This document shows, one piece after another, positions 11,961 to 23,765 of a stretch of 64,000 nt of DNA. Source of the stretch: Hemerocallis citrina (taxonomy: Eukaryota > Streptophyta > Magnoliopsida > Asparagales > Asphodelaceae); assembly GCA_017893485.1 (NCBI GenBank), contig CM030360.1, forward strand, positions 3,393,967 through 3,457,966, given 5' to 3'. The notes below the pieces were generated by a model. That model searched no databases. It saw only the letters and a list, made by a program, of their open reading frames with translations, and was not told where the DNA came from. The position numbers and the translations under genes are program-made. The first letter of the stretch is position 1. Each line of letters begins with the position of its first letter.

Positions 11961-13882
11961 ATGGATCTGTCATGGGTTCAAGTTGTAAAAAAAAATTCTA
12001 AAAAAGAATTATTAACCAGAATCGCTCTGATTATGGGCTTAGCCTATCTGAGTTTCTTCGGCCCGGTTATACGAAGCTTCCTAGCAATTTCCCTTCCCCT
12101 TCTTCCCGCCATTCCCCCGCTAGTGCCTATTCATCTTCTCTCTTCTCTAATTCTCATCCGGTGCGTTCTCCACTGGTTTGCTTTCATTGCTTGCAACCAG
12201 GCCACATTAAAAGATACTGTAGTGCAGCTATGAGGTGTCTCTTTTGCCTGAAAGATGGCCATTCTCGCCCTAAGTGTTTCACCCTTCAAAGAATGTTGGG
12301 TCTATCGATCGGTGTTCCCATTTCGGATCAAGTTCTAGCCGCGATCGACTTCCCAGCTTTACAACGAAAGCTCACTGCAGACTCTTCTCACAACCCCAAA
12401 ACAAAAAAAAATACTTCCAAGTCCCCTCTTCTCCCTACGCCCCCTTTGATCAATCGTATTGAAGATCCAGTTAGTCGTCCGGCTAGATCCAAGTTATCCC
12501 CCCCTGCAAGATCCGCCTCACCAAACGTATTACAAGTGTTCATCCCTTCCATCGACCTCTCGGTTCGTCTGAAATCTTTCGACTCCTACGGGGCGATATC
12601 TTTTAATGGAGGTTCGATTCCTACTTTTACTCTCAACTCTCTTCTTAGCAACTCGTGTAACGTTAAGAATTGGCACTGGTTCCTTTGCTCGTGCTCGAAT
12701 GGCAACGCGATTATTCGTTGCCCTTCTCCCAAGCTGCTTCAGGATCTTATTGATAACGCCTCTTTATCGGTGGGATCGATCTCTCTTTCTATTCGGAAAT
12801 GGAATCAAGTTAATCCTCCCAAAACCGTTCCCAAATCCATTTCAACGGTCGTTACTTTACTGGGGCTCCCCCCGTTCTGTGACTCGGTGCACCGTATGGG
12901 GAATTTAGCGAGTTGTGTGGGTAAATTATCTAGCATCTCAACAGCATCTAAACTAGCGTCAGGATGTATGCAAGTAGAAGCCATTTTTGATATTCCTGAA
13001 AATCTTGATCGGATTGAGGCATTTGTGCTAAAGGATGGGATTGTCTCTTTCCCTGTTTCAGTTCAGTACCACGTTCCCTCGTCCTCAGAGGGAACTGGTC
13101 CTGTGAAGTCTGCTAGTCCTGCGATATTCTCTTCCGCTCCATCATCGTTCCATCCAGGTTCGGGATCCTCTTCTAATCCCCAATGGAGGAACCCCATGAA
13201 AGCTCCGATTAAGAAAAAATTCCAACCCCCTAACAAATCTCTTGTTCCCTATGGTAAATCGAAGATTTCGCCGGCCAAGCCGCCAAATCTAGTTTGGATC
13301 AACCCGGATCTCACTTCTCAAAGCTCTTCGAAGAACATCTCCAAAGTTTCGGAGCGATTGAATGTCACTCCGTTGGCTATCGCCTCTTTAACTGAATCTC
13401 AGGAAGTCAAGCGTTCTTCTACTTCTCCTCCTAATGCGGCTGAGGAAGCTCCTTCTAACTCCGAGCTTTCTATCCCAGTTTCCCACTGGCCTAAGTGGGA
13501 TGTTAATCCACATTATGTATCCAATTGGCAGAGGTTTCAGCAGCAAGCTCACTTCTCCTCTATTACTGCGGCTGATCCCGCTCTTCCTCTCATCAAGGTC
13601 AAATCCGATAAAGCTTCCCTACCTCCCGGTTGGACTGATGCTGACAATCTGTTCAAGGAAGAGGAAGAAAACCGTAAGAGGGATTTAGCCAACAGCAAGG
13701 TTAGTGCTTATTTTTATTTGAAATTTTTATCCTTGTTTGAAGCTGTTCTTTTTCATTATCGTTTTGTGAGCTTTTATTGCGGTTTGCCCCTCCATTTTCG
13801 TGTATCTCGTCTTCTGTGTTCCCTCTTCCCTTTCGTTCTGTTATCGGAAAAACACTGTTTTTTTTTTATCGTGTTAAATTAG
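11961..13882 (+). pseudogene. LINE ORF1 (nucleic-acid-binding, zinc-knuckle protein)
   Basis: The long open frame runs from 12161, but codons upstream to about 12000 in the same frame are also coding-like, and a plausible start is the ATG at 11961 (MDLSWVQVV) in another frame. A 1-nt deletion in the A run at about 11999-12004 would link the two. The protein has two CCHC-like knuckles near residues 7-31 of the long frame (CFHCLQPGHIKRYC and CLFCLKDGHSRPKC), then a proline/serine-rich region. In plant L1 elements this protein binds the element RNA. It ends at 13880-13882; the next ORF-like stretch (13885-14421) may be its true C-terminus. Confidence 0.75.
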
Positions 13883-13884
13883 CT

Positions 13885-14421
13885 ATGCACGCATCATTAA
13901 GTGCTTTTCGACCACGGTTCGGCACCGTATTCTATTCAGGATTATTTCCCCATGTTAATCTTGGGGCGGGGTCTGACGCTGAGATCTCTACATCTTCATG
14001 TTCTGTCGACTTAGGCTCCCTTCAGGTGTTTGACCCAGATGTCCATCTTCGGTCTGTCGAAGTTGTGAATATTGTTGTTCCTAATTCTCTTTTATCGGCA
14101 GCTTCAATTTCTTCCTCCCGCTTAATCAGATCGAGTGCTCGTTTACGAGCTAGATCGCGCGTTGCGGCCTCGAATGCCTTTATTGGTGAGGTTTCAACGT
14201 CGCTGCATCCTTCATTGTCTTGTCTTCCCGACCCTGCCATCGAGTCTGTGAACCCTCCCCTAGGATCTATTTATCAGCCGCAATTTGATCATTGTTCTGA
14301 TGGAGATCTTATATCCATATCGTCAAAATTAGGTTTTCTTACTTTAGCGTCCCCTTCCTCGGTGGCTTTAACCATCAGAAATAAAGAACGATCGAGAGTC
14401 AAAGAGTTCGAAGGTATTTAA
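13885..14421 (+). CDS. LINE ORF1 C-terminal-like ORF before ORF2
   Basis: An open frame, extendable upstream to 13777, encodes a serine-rich segment with a basic word RSSARLRAR near the middle; similar basic words occur near the end of other plant LINE ORF1 proteins. Its stop overlaps the ORF2 start as TAATG at 14419-14423, a compact arrangement compatible with reinitiation. It is separated from the main ORF1 by a T-rich stretch (13700-13884) that looks intron-like but does not join in phase. It could be the displaced ORF1 C-terminus or a separate small ORF. Confidence 0.5.
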   Translation: MHASLSAFRPRFGTVFYSGLFPHVNLGAGSDAEISTSSCSVDLGSLQVFDPDVHLRSVEVVNIVVPNSLLSAASISSSRLIRSSARLRARSRVAASNAFIGEVSTSLHPSLSCLPDPAIESVNPPLGSIYQPQFDHCSDGDLISISSKLGFLTLASPSSVALTIRNKERSRVKEFEGI

Positions 14422-17400
14422 TGATTACGGTTTCTTGGAATATCAGGGGACTGAATTGTCCCGACAAGCAAAGATCTATTTATCAATTGATATCTTCATC
14501 TCACTGCGACCTCATTTCGATTCAAGAAACTAAACTCGAGATTCCCTCTCCCTCGATTCTTAGATCGATTGGAGGCTCCATCATTTCGAACTGGATTTCC
14601 CTAGATGCGATTGGATCTAGGGGAGGTATCCAGTTCGGGTTTAAAGAGTCGATGTTCTCTATCGTCTCGATTCATCGCCTTAACTTCTTCCTCATTGTTA
14701 AACTTCTTTGGGTGCCTCTCAACACTAATCTCACGGTTATCTCCGTTTACGGTCCTTCAACATTTGTAGGTCGGCCGTTGTTCTGGACCGAATTCCTTTC
14801 TCTTCTGCCCCATTCTAACGAGTTGTGCATCTTCTGTGGCGACTTTAACGTCACGCGTTACGCCCACGAAAGATCTAATAGCTCCTCTTTGGGCAATTAT
14901 TGTTTCAACGAGTGCATCCAAACCTTGCTTCTTACCGATATTCCTTTATCAGGCAGATCCTTTACATGGTCGAACCTCCGCCATCATCCAGCGATGGCGA
15001 AGCTCGATCGGTTCTTAGTGTCCAATGTTTGGATTAACCGGTTTCACAACTCTTTCGCTCTCGCATTACCCAACCCCTCCTCTAATCACGTTCCCATAGC
15101 GCTGCATTCTGATTTCCAATTCCCTCGCCATCACCAATTCAGATTCGAAAAATTTTGGTTGCAAGATCAAGTCTTCGTTAACCTCGTGTCGGATTGCCTA
15201 TCAGTCATTTCTGGTTCTTCTGGATTAGGATCTATCCTTCTTAAACTTCACGTGATTAAATTCGGGTGCAAAATATGGCGTAATGAAAGACAATTTAACA
15301 CCAATTTCCTAAAAAAAATTTATCTTTCCTCCATTGAATCTATAGACCAGATGGAGGAGCAAGGGCCGATCTCGATTGAATTATTCAATGAGCGGCATTC
15401 TTGCAAAAAAGAATTTTCAAATATTCTCCATCAAGATCACGTGAAATGGGCTCAGAGAGCAAAATTCCGTTGGCTCAAAGAGGGCGATTGCAATACCGCC
15501 TTCTTTCACAATTTTGCCTCCCATAGGCAGAGATGTAATCACATTTCTTCTATCATTCACGAGGGGGCTGAACTGTCTTCTAATGAAGAGATTCACCAAT
15601 CTTTCCTCAGATTTTACAAAAATCTCATTGGTTCGTCCAAACCGAGGTCGTTGAGCCTGGATTGGACTCAACTTTACGGCGAAGATCCGAGTGATCTTTC
15701 TTCTCTTGATTCGCCATTTTCGATGGAAGAAATCAAACTGGCGGTTTTCGCTTTACAAAGCGATGCTACGACGGGCCCAGACGGGTTCCCCGCGTTCTTC
15801 TTTCAAAAGTTCTGGCATCATTTGAAAGACGACCTTTACCGTATGTTCACCGAGCTTCATCTAGGCTCTTTTTCTTTTGATCGCATCAACTACGCTCACA
15901 TTGTTCTTATTCCTAAACTGATCGGTGCGAATACCATGGCTAATTTTAGGCCGATCAGTCTGATCAATACGACGTTCAAAATTATCATGAAAGTTCTATC
16001 GAATAGACTAGGAGAGGTTATTCTTCCCCTCATTGATCCGGCTCAATCAGGTTTTATTAAAGACCGTTTCATTCTTGATAGCATGGCATCGGCACAGGAA
16101 ATCATCTCCTATTGTCACAACTCTAAATCAGAAGGGATTCTCCTTAAACTTGATTTCCAAAAAGCTTATGATAACGTTTCTTGGGAATTCCTCTTCGATA
16201 TCTTAAGCAACAGGGGTTTTGGCCCCAAGTGGATTGCTTGGATCAAGTCTAGCCTGTTTGCGGGGACTTCCTCCATCCTCATTAATGGTTCGGAAGGTCA
16301 TAAATTTAAAATCAAATGCGGGCTCAGGCAAGGAGATCCGCTTTCTTCCTTATTGTTCTCTCTTGTTGCAAACATTTTTAGTAAACTTCTTCGCAATGCT
16401 TGGGACGCCCAAGTCATCGAAGGACTGGGTGAATCTCGTTCCTTCAATGGCGTACTGAACCTGCAGTACGCCGACGACACCATTATTCTAGCCAAACCTA
16501 ATCAACATACTCTCAGAAACCTTAAACTACTCCTCTATTGCTTCGAATTAGCGTCTGGTCTTTCCATCAATTTTTATAAATCTTCTGTAGTCTGGTTGGG
16601 AGGTACTCCCAATAGACAGGATGAAATATCCGCGTTCTTTAACTGCCCGGTCGCTTGCTTTCCCATTACGTACCTTGGGATCCCACTGAGATGGGGGAAA
16701 CTCCATAGATCGGATTGGTCTCCGATGATTGACAAAGTCGAATCCAGACTGTCGGTGTGGTCGGGGAGACAACTGTCTCGAGGAGGTAGACTTATCCTTC
16801 TCAACTCGGTTCTTTCATCTATTCCCCTGTACATGATGTCATTCTACATTATTCCGTCTTGGGTCATCAAAAGAATTGATCGTATTAGAAGTAATTTCCT
16901 TTGGTCGGGTTCTCCTATTTACAATCCCGGTTCACATCTTTGTAATTGGAAACTCGTCTGTTCTTCTAAATCGGCGGGTGGATTAGGTGTATTAGACCTT
17001 AGGCACCAAAACCTAGCCTTGCTAGGCAAATGGATCTGGAGTTTTCTTAAAAAGGAGGACCTCCCCTGGATTAGATGCATCAAAGCTAATTACTTTGTAA
17101 CTAATCCATGGTGGAGTTTTCCGTTTCGTCCTCACAGGAATTCATCCCCATTTTGGAAAGGTATTTGGAAAGCGGCAGCGGCGTTCCAGTGTGGTTTATA
17201 CCATGTTTGTAAGGATGGTACCATGACCAGATTCTGGTCGGATATGTGGATCGGTAGCTCTTCTTTAGCTACTGCTTTTCCCGCGATATTTAGGATGGTT
17301 GCCGACCCCCTGGCTTTAGTAGCTGATTCCTATAGCATCATCGACGACCATAGGGTTTGGACGATTCCCCTCTCATCTAATCTGTTACCCCATTTGGCTC

Positions 17401-18059
17401 CCGAGTTTGATAAATTAATCGAGATCATTAACAATGTGGATTGGCATGATAAAGAGGATTTTCTCTAGCGATGGAACTCGTCTAAAAACTTCTCGGTCCG
17501 TTCTTTCTATATTTTTCTCAATTTTAGAGGGATCAAGTCGCCTTTTTACGACTTGGTTTGGGGTTCTTGCGCTCCGTTGAAAGTTAAGATTCTAGTGTGG
17601 TTAGCGCTCAACAATAAGCTTCTTACCGTCGAACTTCTCAACAAAAGAAATATTGCGATGGGTCAATTGTGTCCTCTTTGCGAGTTGTTTTCCGAGGACG
17701 TGAATCACTTGTTTGTTAGCTGCGACTACACTCGGTCTCTGTGGAAAATTACCGTTCTGGCCTGGGAAATGTCTGACACTCCGATCAGTCTTGTCGATTG
17801 CTGGACTAAACGACCCCCGAACCGTAATCTCCACAACTCTTGGATCCTCTCTTTCCAGATTATCATTTGGATTATCTGGAAAGAAAGAAATCACAGAATT
17901 TTCCGGCATATTCTCACTCCATCGCGGTCTTTAGCTAAAGAGTTTCTTCAGTTATTCAATTTTTGGTCTTCTTCGTTAAAATTGGAAGTAAGAGATAATT
18001 TGAAAGGTGATAGGTTGGAGAAGGCTTACTATTGTCTTATTAATCTCAATGCTATTTAA
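14421..18059 (+). pseudogene. LINE ORF2 endonuclease/reverse transcriptase, one nonsense codon
   Basis: ORF2 nicks target DNA and copies the LINE RNA in place. Residues 1 to about 225 form an apurinic-type endonuclease (SWNIRGLN, QETK, YGPS, GDFNV, LDRFL). The reverse transcriptase spans roughly residues 440-740, with LIPK, FRPISL, FQKAYD, LRQGDPLS and the catalytic YADD at 683-686. After about residue 1000 comes the zf-RVT region (APLKVKILVWL, CPLC...HLFVSC). An in-frame TAG at 17466-17468 interrupts it before zf-RVT; the frame stays open afterwards to 18059, so this is a single nonsense change, probably from TGG. Otherwise the protein is complete at about 1212 codons. Confidence 0.92.
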
Positions 18060-19188
18060 TGTTCTAATTCTCTATCTTATTATCTATGTTTATTTTCTCC
18101 TCTTTAGCTTACGGGTAGTTCTGCTGTTTTGCTCCCTGACTATTTCGACACTGTTTCTTTGATGGCGCTTTTGCAGTTCAGCTCACTATTATTCCAGTGA
18201 GATCTTTTATTTACTCTTTGATTATGTTCTTTTGCAGGCTTGATGGGTAGTGTGGCCTATCATATTTTGTTCTGGGTTAAGGCTTTTGGTTACCCGTTCT
18301 AGGGCTTCCCTGGATGGGATGTCTTGCGCAGTTCTTTTGTTTCGGGTTTGCTATTGCTCTCGTCGGTCTTTTGAGGTTTGGCTTGCTCTGATGATCATGG
18401 ATTTCGCTAATAGATGGAATGTTTCGTTCTGTTTTTATTGATGCTTTCTGAGCTCATATGTTTAGAGCTTTTTTGTTGGTTTCGTTACTTTGCTGTTCCT
18501 CCTCTTTGGATGTATCCGGTTCTAGCAGTAGACGTTTGGCTGTATGGATTGGTATCAATCTTCTCTCTGTTCTATCTTATTATAATGTTTATGCTGTGAT
18601 CCATGGTTTATCAGTGTATTGCTGTTACTTGATTTCATATGTTTTGTGGGTCTCGTGGTTTATTAGCTTTGAGATCTTGGTTCTGGTGGATTAGATTCTT
18701 GAGGTTTATTTCTGTTGTTTCGGAGATCTGTGATTTGGGTGGAGTGATCTCCTGCTGCTGTTGGGTCGCCGTGATGGCGATCTTCTTCCTTTGGCCGATT
18801 GTCTCATCGCAACATTATAGGAGATCTGCTATATCACGGTACTCAGTAGCGTGAGATGCTGATCTTTAGGCGGTCGATTTTCCGCAGGCGCGTCAGCTTG
18901 CTGGCGAGATGGATTCGGTAGTCTCCACGCTTGACTTCCTTCCCATCTGCAGATCGAGCTGATTCATTGTCCTAGTGGGATTCTGTTTTCCCATTCAGCT
19001 TGCATCTAGGAGGAGGTTGGCGTGCTTTTATCAGCACTGTCATTGCTCTTCGGTGGATATTTGTATTGTAGGATCTGTTCTGTAGTAGATTGTTTTAATT
19101 CTTATTGTTTTACGACTTGTAAGACCCGACTTCTGATTATTTACATGATATATTATGGCTGGAGTCTTCGGACTCTATCCGTTTCATC
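18060..19188 (+). other. LINE 3' UTR
   Basis: T-rich DNA between the ORF2 stop and the A tail. It contains short hydrophobic open frames that are compositional artefacts of T richness. The last 60 bp resemble the 3' end of the older LINE at 1350-3643. Confidence 0.7.
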
Positions 19189-19201
19189 AAAAAAAAATAT
19201 A

Positions 19202-19990
19202 TATATATCTATATCTAGTGGTATTTTACTTGAAATTGTGACTATGATGACAACAATTAAAGATTTGCAAAATGACCCTTTTATTGGAGATATGGTTAAT
19301 GTGGCATATGTTAAATTTTTGAAATATTTTCATCCAATTCCTATGTTATATTGTGTAGCTAGTGTAATGAATCCTATGATTAAATTAGATGGTACAAAAA
19401 ATTTAATTGAAATTTTTTATACTTATGCACCACACGATGCAATACTAGATTTTGATCATGTTACTTTTACTCGTAAATTTGAGAATACTTTGACTAGGTT
19501 ATATGATTCTTATGATATGATTTATTCATCTAATACTATTCAAACACAAACACAAACATAAAATGTTGATTCTTCTTCTTCTTCTTCCTCCATATTAGCA
19601 AAAGGAAAGAGTCAAGCTAGTATTGGTGTTTTAAATCTTATTAAATCAAAAAAGCCAAGAACTAATTCACCAAATGAGTTGAATTGGTATAATGCACAAA
19701 GTACAGTTGAAGATATAGAAGATGTGTTACAATTTTGGAAGAGTAATGAAGCAATTTTTAATATTCTTTCTCGTATGTCTAAAGATCTGCTAACAACACC
19801 GGTATCAACTGTTGCATCGGAAAGTGCTTTTTCTCTTGGTGGCAGGATAATGAGCCCGAGCAGGAACCGATTGACAGCAAAAAATTTGGAGATGCTAGTA
19901 TGCGCCGAAGATTAGATGAAAGCGGAAGAGAGGACCCAAGACTTACTTGAAGCACAAGCTGGAGCTGGATCAACAAGTAGCAATGAATGA
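19202..19990 (+). pseudogene. hAT transposase, C-terminal part
   Basis: The transposase resumes after the LINE: a helical segment with KFLKYFHPIPMLY, then a Ser-rich linker, then the hATC dimerisation domain with the signature TVASESAFSLGGR and RNRLTAKNLEMLVC. Two in-frame stops are present in an otherwise open frame: TAA at 19559-19561 after a QTQTQT run (family context suggests CAA) and TAG at 19913-19915 after CAED, where hAT proteins usually have tryptophan (TGG). The natural end is the TGA at 19988-19990. Confidence 0.9.
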
Positions 19991-20504
19991 ACGATTACAT
20001 TTAGTTAATTTACATTAAAATGTTGTTCAATAAATTGTAATTAATTGGAAAATTTAGGGTGATGAGATTCTATATTTAGGTTAAGTTGAAGTGCACGACA
20101 ATAGTCCAATGCCTTCTCTTCAATCTAAGTAGAGGCCATCTCGATCTTTAAATTCAAGTAATTCCCTTGATTTGTAATTTGATCTAAATAGACTAATTTG
20201 AATGAATTTTATTCATGTACTTCATTTTATTCAAGAAGTTCAAATTTATTAAATCATGTACTTCATTTATTCATATACTTCAATTATTTATAAAATTTTA
20301 TTCTTTGCAATTGTTATGAAATTACAAATCCATATACTTGATCTTTAATAATATTTTACAAAAAAAAAATTCCTAAAGACGAGCCCGGCCCGACCCCCAC
20401 ACTTGGGTCCGGGCCAAGGTTTCCAAGCTTGAGCCCGGCCCGGCCCGGCCCGCGTAGTGGAGGAGCCCGGCCCGAGTGGTCCGAATGCCATCCCTACTCC
20501 CGAC

Positions 20505-20700
20505 TGATTCTTTCTATGGTGAACAATCACCTTCCCTAGAAATAACACCTCGAAAAGCAAGAATTATTATGACCAGTGACTATATGGGGACCAAAATCAA
20601 ACACTCAAATTAGTAGTTTGACTACAAATATCACATATTCTATGTTTATGAATAAACAGTGAGACATAAATTCAAAAACATGCATACCTCCTGCAACCAA
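20505..20700 (+). repeat. Tandem duplication, copy B, right part
   Basis: Continuation of copy B after the hAT element; matches 8412-8604 of copy A (tgattctttct..., acctcctgcaaccaa). The first part of the site, ctcccgac at 20497-20504, is the right target duplication. Confidence 0.85.
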
Positions 20701-20704
20701 AGAG

Positions 20705-20905
20705 AATGATTATGGTGTTGGACCCAAGAATGAGATTTGGTAAGGAGGGAAGTGACAGAAAGCAGGGTGAGGTCGAGAGGGGTGTTGGGGAGGGGACGTC
20801 ACAGCAGTCGAGGACGGCAGAGACACGGAAGAGGAGGGAAGAGTGGAGGACAGGGTAGGAGAGGATGTAGATTAGGGAAGGGAACGGGAGGGAGGGGAGG
20901 GTAGA
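20705..20905 (-). repeat. Inverted copy of the C-rich segment at 7735-7975
   Basis: On the minus strand this reads as a diverged copy of 7735-7975. No intact gene is present and the function of the possible ancestral coding fragment is unknown. Confidence 0.45.
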
Positions 20906-21103
20906 GATAGGGTGCACCGGGGACTGTGGATATACCCAAATCCGTGATGTGCTCGTATTTTTTGGGGTAAAATTTCACTAACTATACACTTTGAGAGGTA
21001 ATTTCTCCAAACTCTCACTTTTTTTGAGTTCTATATAATTTTATCAGTCACTTAAAATTATTTTAGTGTGTGCAATTAGGGAATTATTCCTTCTAGTGGA
21101 TCT
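20906..21103. other. Intergenic, no gene
   Basis: Short AT-rich stretch between the inverted C-rich segment and the LTR-like segment; nothing recognisable. Confidence 0.5.
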
Positions 21104-21751
21104 TGTTGTGTCTTCAACACGATCAATACAAACCACTAAGCAAATACTAGATCACACCAATCATACAAAGCATACTAGAATTGTCCAGGTTGGGGCTTTC
21201 GTCTTAATCCGGGGGAGGAAGAACCGAGATGTAATTCAACTAGAGAATATATAAGAATATTATAATTCTCACAACGACCATCTCTCAAGCCTAACTGGAA
21301 CTACTTGCAGTTTAAAATGGAAAAATCTCACACCTCTTAGATGATGTACTCTCTTCTCCTATTTGGCACTCAATAGACTCATATCATTCTTGGAGCCGTT
21401 ACAATAAATATATAGATCTAGAGAAAACCCTAGCTTAGATATCTTGATACAATAGGCATTCGATGTATACTGAAGAGATAAACATATAATTAGAGCCATA
21501 CAATCTAACCTGAAGACAAAGTGGACTTCAAATGAATCAGCTAGACCCGCACCTAAACCTGTAGTTTCGCGCATCGCGATCGATAATGCTCGAGTCTTCC
21601 CAGACCCGAGGGGCACAGTGACTGCTACTCTCTCTGTTTGCTGCTGCTGCTTGGCAGATTTCTTCTTCTTTGTTCTCTTATTTCGAACTCTCTACTCGTA
21701 TCACCATCTTCCCTTTACACAGAATAAGTATGCAAGACATTAAACCCAACA
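21104..21751 (-). mobile_element. LTR-like segment (possible solo LTR)
   Basis: The segment begins tgttg and ends caaca on the plus strand, as LTRs do, and it abruptly cuts the Copia polyprotein remnant on its right within the integrase start. No convincing 5-bp target duplication was found (gatct against cttaa), and it does not match the LTR at 23560-23765. It could be a solo LTR of another family or a recombination product. Confidence 0.35.
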
Positions 21752-22084
21752 CTTAAATGTAACAAAATTCAGAAAGTACCCCTTAAAAGTTTGAATTGGG
21801 CATGACTCCCAAATATCTGAATGAACTAAAGAAAACAAAGAATCAGAACGACACTCAACTCGAGGTGGGTAAGTGGCACGATGATGCTGACCTGAATGAC
21901 AGTATTTACAAGCTAATTCAAAAATGGAAGATAACTCATGCCTCAAAGTCTTCAAATTTTGCAAAGAATGATGTCCCATCTGACAGTGTAAGTCAAGAAG
22001 CCCTGAATCGCTTGCACATGCAACCAATCTAGAAATGGTCTCCCATAGATATAGTCCCACAGATTCTGGCCATGTGCCAATCAT
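21752..22084 (-). pseudogene. Copia GAG-pre-integrase/integrase fragment
   Basis: The translation carries the GAG-pre-integrase signature (LHCQMGHHSLQNL, then CKYCHSGQHHRATYP) and enters integrase at SLVHSDIWE, the first catalytic aspartate region. Upstream in another frame the protease DSGAS motif is visible at about 22345-22375. Everything after the first integrase residues is lost at 21752. Confidence 0.8.
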
Positions 22085-22639
22085 TTGGTTTGTTAGAAGT
22101 TCCTAAAATACATAACAATTTGGAAAGAATGATGCAAAATAGTTTAAAATCTTGGTTAATTTACTGATGTAAACCAAATTAAAAGAAAAAGTAGGCACAT
22201 TTAGAAGATAATCTAAAGAAATATTTGGGGTTAAATGAACATATCCTACTCATTCAACAATACAAAAAGATCCATCAGCTTAACAGTTTCATGTATGGAT
22301 AATATACCAACTACATTAGATAATGTACCTGATTCCCCAGTCATAAGATTAGAAGCACCTGAATCAAGCACCCAAGTTGTAGGAGTTAAGGAAATTAAAC
22401 AAGCAGGATATATACTTGATTTGGCAATAGTAGCAGTAGGAGAAGGTTACACTAACTGAATATTATTCTTCCAGGTTATTGTTGGGACATCTTCCAAAGA
22501 ATCTCCTCCTTGCAGCGGAGAGCAACTAACAACAAAACAATGAGGGGAAAAGCATCTCCCTCAACGAGGTATACACATCATCAAGACAATAGGTGCAAGC
22601 GGAGCCAACGCGCTCCATACAACTTCAACTAGAGAGTAC

Positions 22640-22755
22640 TTCAGAGTCCAAACGAATCCAAATATGCCAGTTGGACATACCCAACTTCAAATAAGCAAGT
22701 TGTAAACGAATCCAAGTGTACCAGTTGGATATCCCTAAATTCAAATAAGCAAGGT
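22640..22755 (-). repeat. Approximately 57-bp tandem duplication in Copia relic
   Basis: Two adjacent imperfect units share aacgaatccaa, ccagttgga and ttcaaataagcaag on the plus strand. It lies in the unrecognised gag-side region of the Copia relic. Confidence 0.65.
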
Positions 22756-23445
22756 GGGGAGTATCATGACACTTATCAGAACAATCTCCCACAACTCTAC
22801 AAAAAATAACTTCCAACATCGTAACCAAAAGTAACAGAAATGTAGTCTCACACAAATCTAAAGTCAAAACTGAAACGAAAGAGGGCTCACATGAACTTCT
22901 TATCTCATAAAAAAGTTTATCATTGGAACATTGGGAAGGAAGGAGGGCGTCAAATCAAAAGAGAGTGGGTGATCGAAAAAGGGAAAAAAAAAGATTTGGA
23001 CTGAAGTATACAGAGGTATTGCGGGCCCTTTTTGACCCAGATGATGAACGAATCTTGGAATTAGTTCTGATGAAAGTTTTTGATCTTCGAGTCGCCTTCG
23101 AAACGAGGGGTCATTGGTCACGAACGGACTGCAGCTCCGAAAAATCAGTTTCATCTACAGCTGTGCGCAGATATTCGAGAGCAGAAATTTCTTCGACATG
23201 AGAGGTGGTCGGAGGTTGCCGATGAGGGAAACTGGATCTGGATCGTCATGGTGTCATCTTCTGGAGAAGATTAGGATTAGATTTTTGGAGGAAGGTGGTG
23301 GCTACTAGAAGTTAGGGTTAGGGTTTTGGGAGGGAGGGAGAAGGAAGAAGGTTACAGCTTGGAGTGAGAAGCAGCAATAGTAGTAGTAAGGCTGGTTCCT
23401 TCTTCTTCATTTTCGATTTTTTAAATATATTTATATTTATTATTA

Positions 23446-23447
23446 AA

Positions 23448-23487
<40 letters not shown>
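23446..23487. repeat. (ATT)n microsatellite
   Basis: About 14 ATT units in the Copia leader; source of an artificial poly-isoleucine frame on the minus strand. Confidence 0.95.
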
Positions 23488-23488
<1 letters not shown>

Positions 23489-23545
23489 GAAAAAATAATT
23501 CATACCCTACAAATATATTTGTGGAAAACTTTTGTATAATCTTTA

Positions 23546-23557
23546 GCTCTGATACCA
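23546..23557 (-). other. Copia primer-binding site (initiator tRNA-Met)
   Basis: The minus strand reads TGGTATCAGAGC, the usual complement of the initiator tRNA-Met 3' end in plant Copia elements, next to the presumptive 5' LTR on its right. Confidence 0.8.
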
Positions 23558-23559
23558 CG

Positions 23560-23765
23560 ATATTGATAATCTGAGAGAAAGAAAGAATACTTTATTGGAT
23601 AATGAGAAATGGATACAATGCCGCATATAAGTAGGCTTAAAAAACTTATTCCCTAAGCTAATTTAATTCCCAAGTTACATCTCTATACAGTATTACTTAC
23701 TAATAATACTATTCTCCAATATTACTTACTAATTAATACTTATTCTGTAATATTCTCTAATAGTA
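23560..23765 (-). repeat. Short Copia 5' LTR (approximate)
   Basis: About 200 bp of sequence abutting the primer-binding site, ending on the minus strand in tctctcagattatcaata as many small Copia LTRs do. The outer edge is a guess because the partner LTR is missing. Confidence 0.5.

Larger units (their letters stand above)
11131..19197 (+). mobile_element. Near full-length L1-type LINE inside the hAT transposase
   Basis: The element has a C/T-rich 5' UTR (about 11131-11960), ORF1 with zinc knuckles, ORF2 with endonuclease and reverse transcriptase, a 1.1-kb T-rich 3' UTR, and an A tail at 19189-19197. The hAT reading frame stops at its left edge and resumes at its right edge. Both junctions carry aaaaatatatatat(at)c, the probable target duplication; a longer diverged duplication reaching to an acttg(g/a)aa word is also possible, so the ends are uncertain by about 20 bp. 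Confidence 0.88.
8938..20496 (+). mobile_element. hAT transposon (autonomous type), disrupted by a LINE
   Basis: The element begins taaggatggcatc and ends gaatgccatcccta, a terminal inverted repeat of about 13 bp with two mismatches. Perfect 8-bp duplications ctcccgac flank it at 8930-8937 and 20497-20504. Both subterminal regions are dense in GGCCCGG/CCCGGCC words (about 8950-9130 and 20380-20480). The single gene encodes an Ac/Tam3-class transposase on the plus strand. Removing the LINE (about 8 kb) leaves about 3.5 kb, a normal size for a hAT element. The transposase has two nonsense codons besides the LINE, so this copy is dead. Confidence 0.92.

Noticed and set aside
11832..12233. Separate membrane-like protein before LINE ORF1
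   Set aside because: Its first part is the likely ORF1 start region read before a frameshift; the rest is ORF1 sequence in the wrong frame.
22900..23308. Short frames on both strands as a possible gene
   Set aside because: No recognisable Gag or host domain; they lie inside the truncated Copia leader/gag region.
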